A DNA stretch of 64,000 nt from Nitrosospira sp. 56-18 (GTDB lineage Bacteria; Pseudomonadota; Gammaproteobacteria; Burkholderiales; Nitrosomonadaceae): positions 116,735 through 180,734 of the forward strand of contig MKVR01000050.1 in assembly GCA_001899235.1 (NCBI GenBank), read 5' to 3'. Position numbers and translations under genes: made by a program. Of this stretch, positions 8,996 through 18,695 are shown piece after piece; the first letter of the stretch is position 1; each line of letters opens with the position of its first letter. The notes below the pieces were generated by a model that saw only the letters and a program-made list of their open reading frames with translations, was not told the DNA's origin and did no database searches.

Positions 8996-9002
8996 GATTA
9001 TC

Positions 9003-9078
9003 TGGTAGCGAATCCCAGATTCGAACTGGGGACCAACGGATTATGATTCCGCTGCTCTAACCACTGAGCTAATTCGCC
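9003..9078 (-). tRNA. tRNA with anticodon CAT, probably tRNA-Ile2 (lysidine type)
   Basis: 76 bases folding into a full cloverleaf with encoded CCA. The acceptor stem is GGCGAAT/ATTCGCT, D arm GCTC-AGTGGTTA-GAGC, anticodon stem GCGGA/TCCGT with loop ATCATAA (anticodon CAT), and T arm with GTTCGAATC. The D arm and variable region (AGCAG..TTGGTC) resemble bacterial tRNA-Ile2, whose C34 is changed to lysidine by TilS to read AUA, more than elongator or initiator tRNA-Met. Elongator Met remains possible. Confidence 0.88.
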
Positions 9079-9277
9079 ACACTCACTCTACTCAGAAGCG
9101 AAATTTTGCCTCCAGGGAGCATTACTGTCAAGATTGACAAAAAATAGTATTTTATTTCAATATATTATTGATACCGGATTGCCGGGAATTTATCCTGTTG
9201 GGCATTCCATCGAATATCGGAAAGACGTCATTTTGGTCGCCCCCAGCCTCGTCTTGCAAACAGAATGCGCTCATACA

Positions 9278-9304
9278 TTGAAAAGCATCCGTAATCTGTA
9301 TAAT
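9278..9304 (+). promoter_or_regulatory. Candidate promoter for a possibly leaderless ubi gene transcript
   Basis: TTGAAA, 15 bases, then a perfect TATAAT that ends seven bases before the ATG at 9311. If used, transcription would begin at or next to the A of the start codon. The 15-bp spacer is shorter than the 17-bp optimum. Confidence 0.35.
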
Positions 9305-9310
9305 GGCCTC

Positions 9311-10480
9311 ATGAAATTCGACGTGGTTATCATTGGCGGCGGACTGGTGGGAGCAAGTCTGGCGCTTGCGCTTAAAGAAAGCGATCTCAAGATTGCGTTG
9401 GTGGAACCGCGTTTGCCTTCCCCTCCTCCTGACGATGACAGCTGGGATGCCAGAATTTACGCCATCAGTCCTGGCAGCGCGCATTTCCTTCGGGACTGTG
9501 GCGCCTGGCAGGAGCTCGACAAGGCACGACTGGCCCCAGTCTATGAAATGGCAGTATTTGGCGATGATCCCGCTGCCCGTCTCGACTTTAGCGCATATGA
9601 CATCGGATCGGCCGAACTGGCTTTCATCGCGGAAAACCGCCAGCTTCAAAATGCTGTCTGGAATACGCTGAAGCGGCAAGAAAAACATATCAGGATTTAT
9701 TGCCCGCTGCAGTGCGCGGCAATCACGCGGACTGACTCCCACGCTGAAATTCAGCTCACCGATGGCAGTAGCATGCAGGCCGCGCTGGTCGTGGGGGCGG
9801 ACGGACTGAACTCATGGGTGCGGGAACAAGCATTGATCGAAATTAACCGGCATTCCTACCAGCAGACAGGTGTCGTAGCCAACTTCAGGGTGGAGCATTC
9901 CCATCGGAATATTGCGTATCAATGGTTTCGCAGGGATGGCGTGCTGGCTTTATTGCCTTTGCCGGATGAGATGGTATCCATGGTTTGGTCTGCAAATGGG
10001 GAAAGGGCAAAAACATTGCTGGACTTGTCCGAAACGAAGTTGTGCCAGGAAGTTTCGGACGCATCCTTCCGTACCCTGGGCGACCTGCAACTTGTCACGC
10101 AGGCGGCTGCCTTTCCACTTAATTTCCTGCATGTGAAAAGCCTGGTGCAGCCCCGCCTGGCGCTCATCGGTGACGCAGCGCATGGTATCCACCCCCTGGC
10201 GGGACAAGGCGTCAACCTGGGGCTGCGCGATGCGCGCGAACTTGCAGCTATTCTTGCCGATCGCGGAATGCAAACGGATTGCGGCGACTTCTTCCTGCTT
10301 CGCCGCTATGAACGTGCCCGGAGGGAAGATATTCTTGCAATGGAAACAGCCACGGACGGGCTGCACAAGTTATTCCAGAACGCCAATCCCACGCTCGTCC
10401 GCTGGCGCAATATGGGACTGGGGATCACCAATCGGCTGCCGTTTGTCAAAAACATGCTGATGCAGCACGCGCTGCACTGA
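9311..10480 (+). CDS. UbiH/UbiF/VisC-family FAD-dependent monooxygenase
   Basis: 389 residues from the ATG at 9311; the ORF track start at 9134 adds 59 residues with no family character. The FAD-binding Rossmann motif comes first (VVIIGGGLVGASLALAL), then WDARIYAISPGS, the NAD(P)H/FAD DG motif (LVVGADGLNSWVR), and the GD/HP motif GDAAHGIHPLAGQGVNLG. These enzymes hydroxylate the aromatic ring of ubiquinone precursors at the inner membrane. Which ring position (UbiH, UbiF or UbiI type) cannot be told from sequence alone. No clear ribosome site precedes the ATG, in keeping with the promoter placed at 9278-9304. dsbC follows after a short gap. Confidence 0.9.
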   Translation: MKFDVVIIGGGLVGASLALALKESDLKIALVEPRLPSPPPDDDSWDARIYAISPGSAHFLRDCGAWQELDKARLAPVYEMAVFGDDPAARLDFSAYDIGSAELAFIAENRQLQNAVWNTLKRQEKHIRIYCPLQCAAITRTDSHAEIQLTDGSSMQAALVVGADGLNSWVREQALIEINRHSYQQTGVVANFRVEHSHRNIAYQWFRRDGVLALLPLPDEMVSMVWSANGERAKTLLDLSETKLCQEVSDASFRTLGDLQLVTQAAAFPLNFLHVKSLVQPRLALIGDAAHGIHPLAGQGVNLGLRDARELAAILADRGMQTDCGDFFLLRRYERARREDILAMETATDGLHKLFQNANPTLVRWRNMGLGITNRLPFVKNMLMQHALH

Positions 10481-10535
10481 ATATCAAGGCTGGCAACAGC
10501 GCGACAATATTTTTTCAATTTGGGGCAATCGAGTG

Positions 10536-11249
10536 ATGCGCTTGAATTCCGTTTTTTTTCCGCTGCTGCTGGGCATGATGTCCGGCGCCGTTCATGCCGA
10601 TGAAGCGTCCCTGAGAAAGGCCTTGTTGGCCGATTTTCCCGGGGAAAAAATTGAAAGTGTAAAAAAAACACCCTATCTCGGACTTTACGAGGTGGTAGTA
10701 GGCGATGAACTGTTTTATACCGATGAAAACGCCAGTTTTCTCTTTTTGGGGCACGTAATCGATCCCAAAACCAAGCAAAGCCTGACCAGCGAACGCCTGC
10801 AGGAAATCAAGGACGCGAGGCGCATCAGCATGGACGAGCTGCCATTGGACCTCTCCATCAAGGCTGTCAAGGGCAACGGCAAGCGCAAACTCGTGGTTTT
10901 CTCCGACCCGAAGTGCCCGTATTGCAAGCGCCTGGAAAAGGAATTGGTAAAAGTCACCGACGTAACCATCTATACGCTGCTCTATCCTGTGCTGAACGGT
11001 TCGCTGCCAACCGCCACGTCGATATGGTGCTCGCGCGACCGCCTCAAGGCGTGGGACGACTTCATGCTGAGAGGTATTGCTCCGCCGGGGAAAGATTGCG
11101 AAACCCCGATCAACACGCTGGTTCAAACTGGACAGAAATACAGGGTGAACGGCACGCCCACGCTGATCTTCGCAGATGGCTCGGTTGTGCCTGGGATGAT
11201 TACCGCTGAAGTGATAGAAAAAAAGCTGAACGCAGCGGCGCCAAAATAA
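10536..11249 (+). CDS. dsbC: Periplasmic disulfide isomerase DsbC
   Basis: 237 residues from the ATG at 10536 (a GTG directly before it at 10533 is the ORF-track start). Signal peptide ending near GAVHA-D, then the N-terminal dimerisation domain (to ~residue 80), a helical linker and a thioredoxin-fold domain with active site DPKCPYCKRLEKE. The cis-proline loop is GTPTLIFADG. It corrects wrong disulfides in periplasmic proteins and is kept reduced by DsbD. Two further Cys (WCSRD and GKDCET) probably form the structural disulfide known from E. coli DsbC. It converges with mltA. Confidence 0.93.
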   Translation: MRLNSVFFPLLLGMMSGAVHADEASLRKALLADFPGEKIESVKKTPYLGLYEVVVGDELFYTDENASFLFLGHVIDPKTKQSLTSERLQEIKDARRISMDELPLDLSIKAVKGNGKRKLVVFSDPKCPYCKRLEKELVKVTDVTIYTLLYPVLNGSLPTATSIWCSRDRLKAWDDFMLRGIAPPGKDCETPINTLVQTGQKYRVNGTPTLIFADGSVVPGMITAEVIEKKLNAAAPK

Positions 11250-11375
11250 ACCAACAGCGCTTGCGGGACGGCATGAGAGCAGGAAGCGGGGAGCGAAGGG
11301 CCTGCCGCCGCCCCTGATCCGTTGCGATTTTTCTTGAACGTATCCGGCTCCCCTGTTTGCTTGGTTGCCTGGCGC

Positions 11376-12584
11376 CTATTGAGCTTGCTGCATCTGAGGC
11401 GCCTGAGACGCCGGAGGTTCGGGGACGTAACCCATGGGCATCAGCACCCACAGTTTGCCTTGCTGCCTCATTTTCCCGGCCTGGTCCCCGGCTTCCGCAC
11501 CGAACCCCCAGAAGAAGTCTGCGCGCACATTTCCCTTGATGGCGCCGCCCGTATCCTGCGCAACCATCAAGCGGGAAAGCTGCTTGTCCGTAGCAGGCCA
11601 GGTAGTGGCAAGAAAAACCGGCGCTCCTTTTGGGATCACGCGCGTGTCAACCGCCAGACTTCTGCCCGCAGTCAGGGGAACACCGAGCGACCCCAGGGGG
11701 CCGGACGCCCCGGTGGGGAGCTCTCGAAAAAAGACGAAACTGGCATTCTCGTTCAACAGCCCGGCCAGCTTGGCCGGGTTTCTCTGGCCCCACGCCCTGA
11801 TGCCCTGCATGGACGCTTCCTCCACGGATAGCTCGCCGCGTTCGACCAATAGTCTTCCGATCGACCTGTACGGATGTCCGTTCTGCTCGGCATAACCTAC
11901 TCTCGCCATCTCCCCATCCTCGAGTTTTAGGCGGCCCGATCCCTGAACCTGCAAGAAAAACAGATCCACGACGTCATCCACCCAAAAAAGCTCTTTGCCC
12001 TTGAGCCGCGCTGGTTCGCTTTCTATTTCCTTTCGGCTGTAATAGGGGACGACTTTGCGTCCTTCCAGGCGCCCGCGCAGCCTCATGTTTTTCAGCGCCG
12101 GATAGACGCCACCCAAATCGATTACAAGAAGCTCATCGGGCGTGGTATAAAGCGGGTACGGGTATTTGCCGGACGGCTTGCGGCTGCCTCTTAAAAGCGG
12201 TTCGTAATAGCCGGTGATGAGTCCCTCTCCGCTACCGTCCGGGTTCAGTACCTGATGCGGGACAAAATGGCTCTCGAAAAATTGCCGCAAGGCAGCGATA
12301 TCTTCTCCCCGCATAGCATCCGCCTGCGCGCAGGTTTCCTGCCACAGCGCCTTATTTTTCAAGACATCGCAACTTTTCAGGAAGGCATCCCACGCTGGCA
12401 CGATATCATCGTCGGCCCAGCCCGTGAGTGCGCTCCAGTCGGATGGCTTGAGCGCGATTCCAGACAGCGCAGCCTGCGGCGTGGCCGGGGCAACAGCCGC
12501 TCCGGTGGAAACGGAAGGAACAGTGGTACAGGCGTGGAGCCATAATGAGGACACAACCACAAGAAAACTTAATTGGTTTTTCAT
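11376..12584 (-). CDS. mltA: Membrane-bound lytic murein transglycosylase A (lipoprotein)
   Basis: 402 residues. The N-terminus is a lipoprotein signal with lipobox LHAC (cysteine near residue 19). The MltA barrel domain follows (GLITGYYEPLLRGSRK), then the 3D domain at the C-terminus with SLAVDTRVIPKGAPVFL and MVAQDTGGAIKGNVRADFFWG, which carries the catalytic Asp residues. It cleaves the glycan MurNAc-GlcNAc bond, making 1,6-anhydro ends, from the inner face of the outer membrane. It ends in a Gln/Ala/Pro-rich tail. Confidence 0.93.
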   Translation of the reverse strand: MKNQLSFLVVVSSLWLHACTTVPSVSTGAAVAPATPQAALSGIALKPSDWSALTGWADDDIVPAWDAFLKSCDVLKNKALWQETCAQADAMRGEDIAALRQFFESHFVPHQVLNPDGSGEGLITGYYEPLLRGSRKPSGKYPYPLYTTPDELLVIDLGGVYPALKNMRLRGRLEGRKVVPYYSRKEIESEPARLKGKELFWVDDVVDLFFLQVQGSGRLKLEDGEMARVGYAEQNGHPYRSIGRLLVERGELSVEEASMQGIRAWGQRNPAKLAGLLNENASFVFFRELPTGASGPLGSLGVPLTAGRSLAVDTRVIPKGAPVFLATTWPATDKQLSRLMVAQDTGGAIKGNVRADFFWGFGAEAGDQAGKMRQQGKLWVLMPMGYVPEPPASQAPQMQQAQ

Positions 12585-12625
12585 CGAATATTGATTAAAG
12601 TTACATGAATTAAACTACACGAATC

Positions 12626-12757
12626 ATGATCGACCCTATGTGGATACTACTGCTGGAAGCGGGGGTAGCGCTATCGCTACTGATTCTCATCGTCTGGTGG
12701 ACCCGGCCGCGCAAAAAAAACGATGAGAACAAACCGGATGATGAAAAACAGGAATAA
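12626..12757 (+). CDS. Small single-pass membrane protein, 43 residues
   Basis: Too short for the ORF track. It starts MIDPMWILLLEAGVALSLLI and continues LIVWW, giving one hydrophobic segment of about 20 residues, followed by a basic patch (TRPRKKN) and an acidic tail (DENKPDDEKQE). The charge pattern fits an N-out, C-in helix. It lies between the divergent mltA and gdhA. The ribosome site is weak. The membrane-protein-like composition is the reason for calling it; function is unknown. Confidence 0.5.
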   Translation: MIDPMWILLLEAGVALSLLILIVWWTRPRKKNDENKPDDEKQE

Positions 12758-12898
12758 GCTCCGCAAAGACAGGACAACATGATAAATTAATAGTTCAAGC
12801 AGAATGCCTACCCGCCAAAACTTTGCGGCTACTGAATCATGCGTGCTGGAGAACAGGCCCGACTAAATACTGGCGATTTCTTGAGGAAGCGCTGATAA

Positions 12899-14266
<1,368 letters not shown>

Positions 14267-14278
14267 CAGTTTTGCAAG

Positions 14279-15643
14279 CTATCTTATCCACATCGTCTTG
14301 ATATTCGAAAATTCCCGAATGCCGTGATAAGACAGCTCCCTGCCAAAACCGGACGCTTTGGTGCCGCCGAATGGCAGGCGTGGATCGGATCGCACCATCC
14401 CGTTTATAAAGGTACACCCCGCCTCGATCTCGCGTGCGATTTTCTCGGCGTGCATGGAATCCCGGCTCCAGATGCTGGAGCCGAGGCCAAAACGCGTATC
14501 GTTGGCGATTCGAATTGCTTCTTCTTCATCGGCAGCACGGATCACGGCGGCAACCGGTCCGAATAATTCCTCGTGATAGGCGCGTGTCTTTGCTGTTACC
14601 CGGTCGAGTATCGATGGCGGATAAAACGCCCCTTCGCCCGAAACCGGCTCGCAACCAAGAACCACCTCCGCTCCTTGCTCTATTGAGTCCGTTACCTGCC
14701 GGTGAAGATACTCGCGTAGATCGAGGCGAGCCATCGGACCCATTTGCGTTGCCTCGCTGGCGGGGTCGCCCACTTTCAACTCGGCCGCTTTCCTGGAAAA
14801 CAAGGACAGGAACTCATCAGCAATTTCGGCAACCGGAATGATACGCTTGGCGGCTATGCAGGATTGACCGCAGTTCTGGAAGCGCGACCTCACCGCAAAG
14901 CTCGCGGCCTGCTCAAGATCGGCATCCTTCAGTACGATGAACGCGTCCGATCCTCCCAGCTCCAGCACACATTTTTTTAAATGCTGCCCTGCATGGGAAG
15001 CAACCTCGCGCCCGGCGTTTTCCGACCCGGTCAGCGTTACCGCATGCACATGGCGGCTTGCAATGGCTCCAGCCACATCCGCCGCCTCTATCATGAGCGT
15101 GGTGAAAACATGCTCGGGGAATCCCGCGTCGCGGAACAGCTGTTCCAGCGCCAGGGCGCACTGCGGGACATTGGAAGCGTGCTTGAGAACACAGGCATTG
15201 CCTGCCATGAGAGCGGGTGCGGCGAAGCGGATGACTTGAAAAAACGGAAAGTTCCACGGCATCACCCCCAGCACGACGCCGAGGGGATCATACAAGACAT
15301 AACTCCTGCCTGCGTCGGTCTGCACCATTTCAGTCTGTATGAAATGTTCTGCATGCACCGCATAAAAATCGCAGGCGAGCGCGCATTTTTCCACCTCGGC
15401 GCGCCCCTCGCGCAAGGACTTGCCCATTTCGAGAGCCATCAGGCGGGCATATTCATCGACGCGTTCATGGAAAAGCACAGCGGCGCGATTCATTCGTTCA
15501 ACGCGCGCACCAAACGCCATTCGTGACCACTCATGCTGAGCCCGGGAAGCATCCTGCAACGCTTCGGCCAGACGATGGCTATCCCAGCTGGGGTAGGTTT
15601 TCAGGGTGGTGCTGGTAGCGGGGTTGAGGCTGATATAGGGCAT
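14279..15643 (-). CDS. NAD(P)-dependent succinate-semialdehyde dehydrogenase (Sad/YneI type)
   Basis: 454 residues, an aldehyde dehydrogenase. It has the cofactor motif PWNFPFFQVIRFAAPALMAGN, catalytic Glu in LELGGSDAF, catalytic Cys in FQNCGQSCIAAKR, and a C-terminal EELFGPVAAV. The short length and the GSDAFIVL / NCGQSCIAAKR wording are typical of succinate-semialdehyde dehydrogenases of the Sad class, which oxidise the semialdehyde to succinate. In AOB this could serve a GABA or 2-oxoglutarate bypass of the TCA cycle. Substrate is inferred from family resemblance. Confidence 0.85.
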   Translation of the reverse strand: MPYISLNPATSTTLKTYPSWDSHRLAEALQDASRAQHEWSRMAFGARVERMNRAAVLFHERVDEYARLMALEMGKSLREGRAEVEKCALACDFYAVHAEHFIQTEMVQTDAGRSYVLYDPLGVVLGVMPWNFPFFQVIRFAAPALMAGNACVLKHASNVPQCALALEQLFRDAGFPEHVFTTLMIEAADVAGAIASRHVHAVTLTGSENAGREVASHAGQHLKKCVLELGGSDAFIVLKDADLEQAASFAVRSRFQNCGQSCIAAKRIIPVAEIADEFLSLFSRKAAELKVGDPASEATQMGPMARLDLREYLHRQVTDSIEQGAEVVLGCEPVSGEGAFYPPSILDRVTAKTRAYHEELFGPVAAVIRAADEEEAIRIANDTRFGLGSSIWSRDSMHAEKIAREIEAGCTFINGMVRSDPRLPFGGTKASGFGRELSYHGIREFSNIKTMWIR

Positions 15644-15792
15644 GATATGCTATTCTTCCCAGTTAGGTGTCCAATGTCGTGTATCGAAGTCCGAGGGTAG
15701 TTCTCTGCTGAAAGCAAAATGGGTGACGTGAGAGATTGCCTTCGCGCTTCCCCGCCAGGCTATTTACGTAAATTAATTAGGTGTGGCAAGTT

Positions 15793-17736
15793 ATGAGAAA
15801 GTTTCTTGTGGGGTTGTTTTTGGTGATTCACGCCGGAACCTCGACGGCTGGCCAGGAAGCTAACTTCATGGCGATGCGGAAAGCGTTCCTGTCGGGCAAT
15901 GCCGGTCACGTGATCGTATACGGCCAACGCTTGCAGGGGCATGCACTGGAGCCCTATGCAGCCTACTATCGGCTCCGCGGCGCCGTTATCAATCTTGATG
16001 CCATCAAGAAGTTTATCAGTCGCTATCCGGACAGTCCACTCAGCGACCGTCTTAGGAGCGATTGGCTGAAGGCCCTGGGAAAGGCGCAGCAATGGGAGCT
16101 ATTCGCGGAAGAATACCCCAATTTGATCGGCGGGGATATGGAGCTCACCTGCTATTCGCTGCAACAGCGCCTGGCCGCCCAGGACCGCAAAGGGTATGAG
16201 GAAGCCCGCCCATTGTGGTTCAGCGCGCGCGATCTCCCGGAAAGTTGCACCCCGCTATTCAAGACGCTGATGAGCGCGGATGTTCTGACGACAGAGGACA
16301 TCTGGGCGCGACTGCGGTTGACGCTGGAAGCGGGCAATGTAGGCGTAGCCAGATGGATCAACGAATACCTGCCGGAAGGCCAGGGTCTCAGTGGCCGCAA
16401 GCTGGCCGCCGCGACAGATAATCCACTACGCTACCTGGAATCACAGCGGCATTCCATAAAGACCCGGGGCGACCGTGAAATCGCCCTTTTTGCCATGCTG
16501 CGCCTTGTTCGGAACGGTCCCGACCAGGCATACGCTTATTGGCCCCGCCTGCGCGGGAGCTTCAGTGAGAAAGATCATGCTTACTTCATGGCACAACTTG
16601 CCGATCAGGCGGCACGCAGGCTTCACCCGAATACACTGAGCTGGTTCGCGGAAGCCGCGAAAACCCGCAGTCCGGCTGTACTGACAGACGATCAGCTCGG
16701 ATGGAAAGCGCGAACCATGCTGCGCGCCGGAGATTGGGATACCGTATTGGATACCATTGATGCCATGTCTCCCCGGGAACAGCGCGCGGGAGTATGGCGT
16801 TACTGGAAAGCCCGCGCTTTGAAAGCCGCAGGCAAAACCACCGACGCCAATGCCATCCTTGCCCCACTAAGCAATGAGCATAATTTTTACGGGCAACTGG
16901 CGGAGGAAGAACTGGGCGTGGCCATCGGTCCCTCATCCGCGCCCCACAAAGTCACACCGGCCGAAATTGCCGCAATCGAACGCTTGCCGAGTATTCAGCG
17001 GTCGCTCATCCTGTACCGGTTGAATCTCCGCCCCGAGGCGGCGCTTGAATGGGCGTGGGCAATAAAGGATCTGGACGACCATCGGCTGCTCGCTGCAGCT
17101 GAAGTCGCCCGGCGCAAGGGCATTTATGACCGGGCCATCCACACCGCCGAGAAAACCGTGCAACATCACGACTTCAACCTGCGTTTTCTTACTCCTCACC
17201 GCGATACGCTGCGCGGCATCCTGAAACAGCAGGAACTGGAACTGGACGAAGCATGGGTATACGGACTCATTCGGCAGGAAAGCCGCTTCATGTCGGATGC
17301 ACGATCCAGCGCCGGCGCGATGGGTCTCATGCAATTGATGCCGGGAACCGCGAAATGGGTGGCAAAAAGACTGGGCATGAAGAAATACCGCAATGCCCTT
17401 GCCACCGAAGTGAATACCAATCTCAAGCTGGGCACCTACTACCTCAAACATGTCCTGACCATGTTCGACAACCAGCCGATGCTTGCTTCCGCCGCCTATA
17501 ATGCCGGCCCCAGCAGAGTGGGACAGTGGCGCGCCGAAAAGGCGATGGAGGGTGCCATTTACGCGGAAACCATTCCCTTCAACGAGACGCGCGACTATGT
17601 AAAAAAAGTAATGAGCAATTCCATGTACTATGCCAGCACGCTCGGCCATCGAGTAAAACCGCTGAAGCAGCGCCTCGGAACTGTGGCATCGAACCAGAAC
17701 ATGGAAAAAATGGCGAAAGAAGATGTTGGGCCATGA
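15793..17736 (+). CDS. slt: Soluble lytic murein transglycosylase
   Basis: 647 residues from ATG 15793 (ORF-track GTG at 15781 is four codons upstream). Signal peptide FLVGLFLVIHAGTSTAG. A long alpha-superhelical U/L region takes up residues ~30-440, and the C-terminal SLT domain has the catalytic Glu in LIRQESRFM followed by SSAGAMGLMQLMPGTAKW and AAYNAGPSRVGQW. The enzyme degrades periplasmic murein by non-hydrolytic cleavage. The stop TGA overlaps the next ATG (ATGA), so it is translationally linked to the SDR gene. Confidence 0.94.
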   Translation: MRKFLVGLFLVIHAGTSTAGQEANFMAMRKAFLSGNAGHVIVYGQRLQGHALEPYAAYYRLRGAVINLDAIKKFISRYPDSPLSDRLRSDWLKALGKAQQWELFAEEYPNLIGGDMELTCYSLQQRLAAQDRKGYEEARPLWFSARDLPESCTPLFKTLMSADVLTTEDIWARLRLTLEAGNVGVARWINEYLPEGQGLSGRKLAAATDNPLRYLESQRHSIKTRGDREIALFAMLRLVRNGPDQAYAYWPRLRGSFSEKDHAYFMAQLADQAARRLHPNTLSWFAEAAKTRSPAVLTDDQLGWKARTMLRAGDWDTVLDTIDAMSPREQRAGVWRYWKARALKAAGKTTDANAILAPLSNEHNFYGQLAEEELGVAIGPSSAPHKVTPAEIAAIERLPSIQRSLILYRLNLRPEAALEWAWAIKDLDDHRLLAAAEVARRKGIYDRAIHTAEKTVQHHDFNLRFLTPHRDTLRGILKQQELELDEAWVYGLIRQESRFMSDARSSAGAMGLMQLMPGTAKWVAKRLGMKKYRNALATEVNTNLKLGTYYLKHVLTMFDNQPMLASAAYNAGPSRVGQWRAEKAMEGAIYAETIPFNETRDYVKKVMSNSMYYASTLGHRVKPLKQRLGTVASNQNMEKMAKEDVGP

Positions 17737-18674
17737 GTATCGACAAAGTCTGCATTTTCGGTGGCAGCGGATTTGTGGGAAGGCATCTCGCCAACCTGCT
17801 CGCTTCCAGAAAAATTCATCTGCGCATTCCCACGAGGCATCGGGAACGTGCCAGAGCGCTTCTCGTGCTTCCCACGGCCGATGTAGTGCAAGCCGATGTA
17901 TACGATGACAGCCAGCTCGAGCGCCTGGTCAGCGGCATGGACGCGGTCATCAACCTGATTGGCGTCCTGCACGGCGACTTTCACGCGGCCCATGTTGAAC
18001 TGCCCCGAAAAATTGCGGCCGCGTGCGCTCGCAATGGCGTAACCCGCCTATTGCACATGAGCGCGCTGCATGCCGGTCCCGATCGCCCAAGCCAGTATCT
18101 GCGCTCGAAGGGGGAAGGTGAAAAGGCGGTGGCAGAGTCCGGCCTTGTCGCCACTGTTTTCAGGCCATCCGTCATTTTCGGTCCTGGTGATGCTTCGATC
18201 AGCTTGTTCGCACGGCTGGCGGGTTTTCTGCCGGTAATGCCGCTGGGATCGCCCGGCGCGCGCTTCCAGCCCGTTTTCGTGGAAGACGTGGCGCGAGCAT
18301 TTGCCGACAGCCTCGATGCATCCCATACTTTTGGCCAAAGCTATGCTTTATGCGGTCCCCACTCCTACACCCTGCGGCGGCTGGTGAAATACGCGGGGCA
18401 CATAACGGGGCATGATCCCGCCATCATCGGGCTGAATGACTCTCTGTCCTATCTGCAGGCGCTGGTACTGGAATGGCTGCCCGGCAGGCTCATGACAAGG
18501 GACAATTATTACTCGATGAAAGTCGACAACGTTTGTTCCCCCGGCAATGGCAATAACCTCGAGGCGATATGGAATATCAGGCCCACGGCGCTGGAGGAAG
18601 TGGCGCCGCTTTACCTGGCGCAGCGTACGCCGCGCAACCGGTACCAGCGCTTGCGCGACCGGGCCCGGCGATAG
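17733..18674 (+). CDS. NDUFA9-like NAD(P)-binding SDR family protein
   Basis: 313 residues from the ATG at 17733 (overlapping the slt stop by four bases; the upstream ORF-track extension is slt read in another frame). It begins with a Rossmann fold (VCIFGGSGFVGRHLANLLA), then NLIGVL and YLRSKGEGEKAV, where Tyr-x-x-x-Lys matches the SDR active-site pair, and FRPSVIFGPGD. This group of atypical extended SDRs is related to the NDUFA9 subunit of complex I and to other quinone-linked proteins. A precise substrate is not known. It is followed by cca after 21 bases. Confidence 0.85.
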   Translation: MSIDKVCIFGGSGFVGRHLANLLASRKIHLRIPTRHRERARALLVLPTADVVQADVYDDSQLERLVSGMDAVINLIGVLHGDFHAAHVELPRKIAAACARNGVTRLLHMSALHAGPDRPSQYLRSKGEGEKAVAESGLVATVFRPSVIFGPGDASISLFARLAGFLPVMPLGSPGARFQPVFVEDVARAFADSLDASHTFGQSYALCGPHSYTLRRLVKYAGHITGHDPAIIGLNDSLSYLQALVLEWLPGRLMTRDNYYSMKVDNVCSPGNGNNLEAIWNIRPTALEEVAPLYLAQRTPRNRYQRLRDRARR

Positions 18675-18695
18675 TGCTCGTCGAATTCATCCGCG

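Larger units (their letters stand above)
8677..9002. other. Intergenic region upstream of the PEP-CTERM gene
   Basis: About 325 bases without a gene. It holds the sigma-54-type element (8728-8743), a C10 tract at 8871-8880, and the tRNA terminator at 8963-8995. Confidence 0.6.

Noticed and set aside
9003-9078. Calling the tRNA an initiator tRNA-Met
   Set aside because: No GGG/CCC pairs in the anticodon stem and a regular 1-72 pair; the arms look like tRNA-Ile2.
17526-17732. N-terminal extension of the NDUFA9-like ORF
   Set aside because: It overlaps slt in another frame, while an ATGA overlap gives a natural start at 17733.
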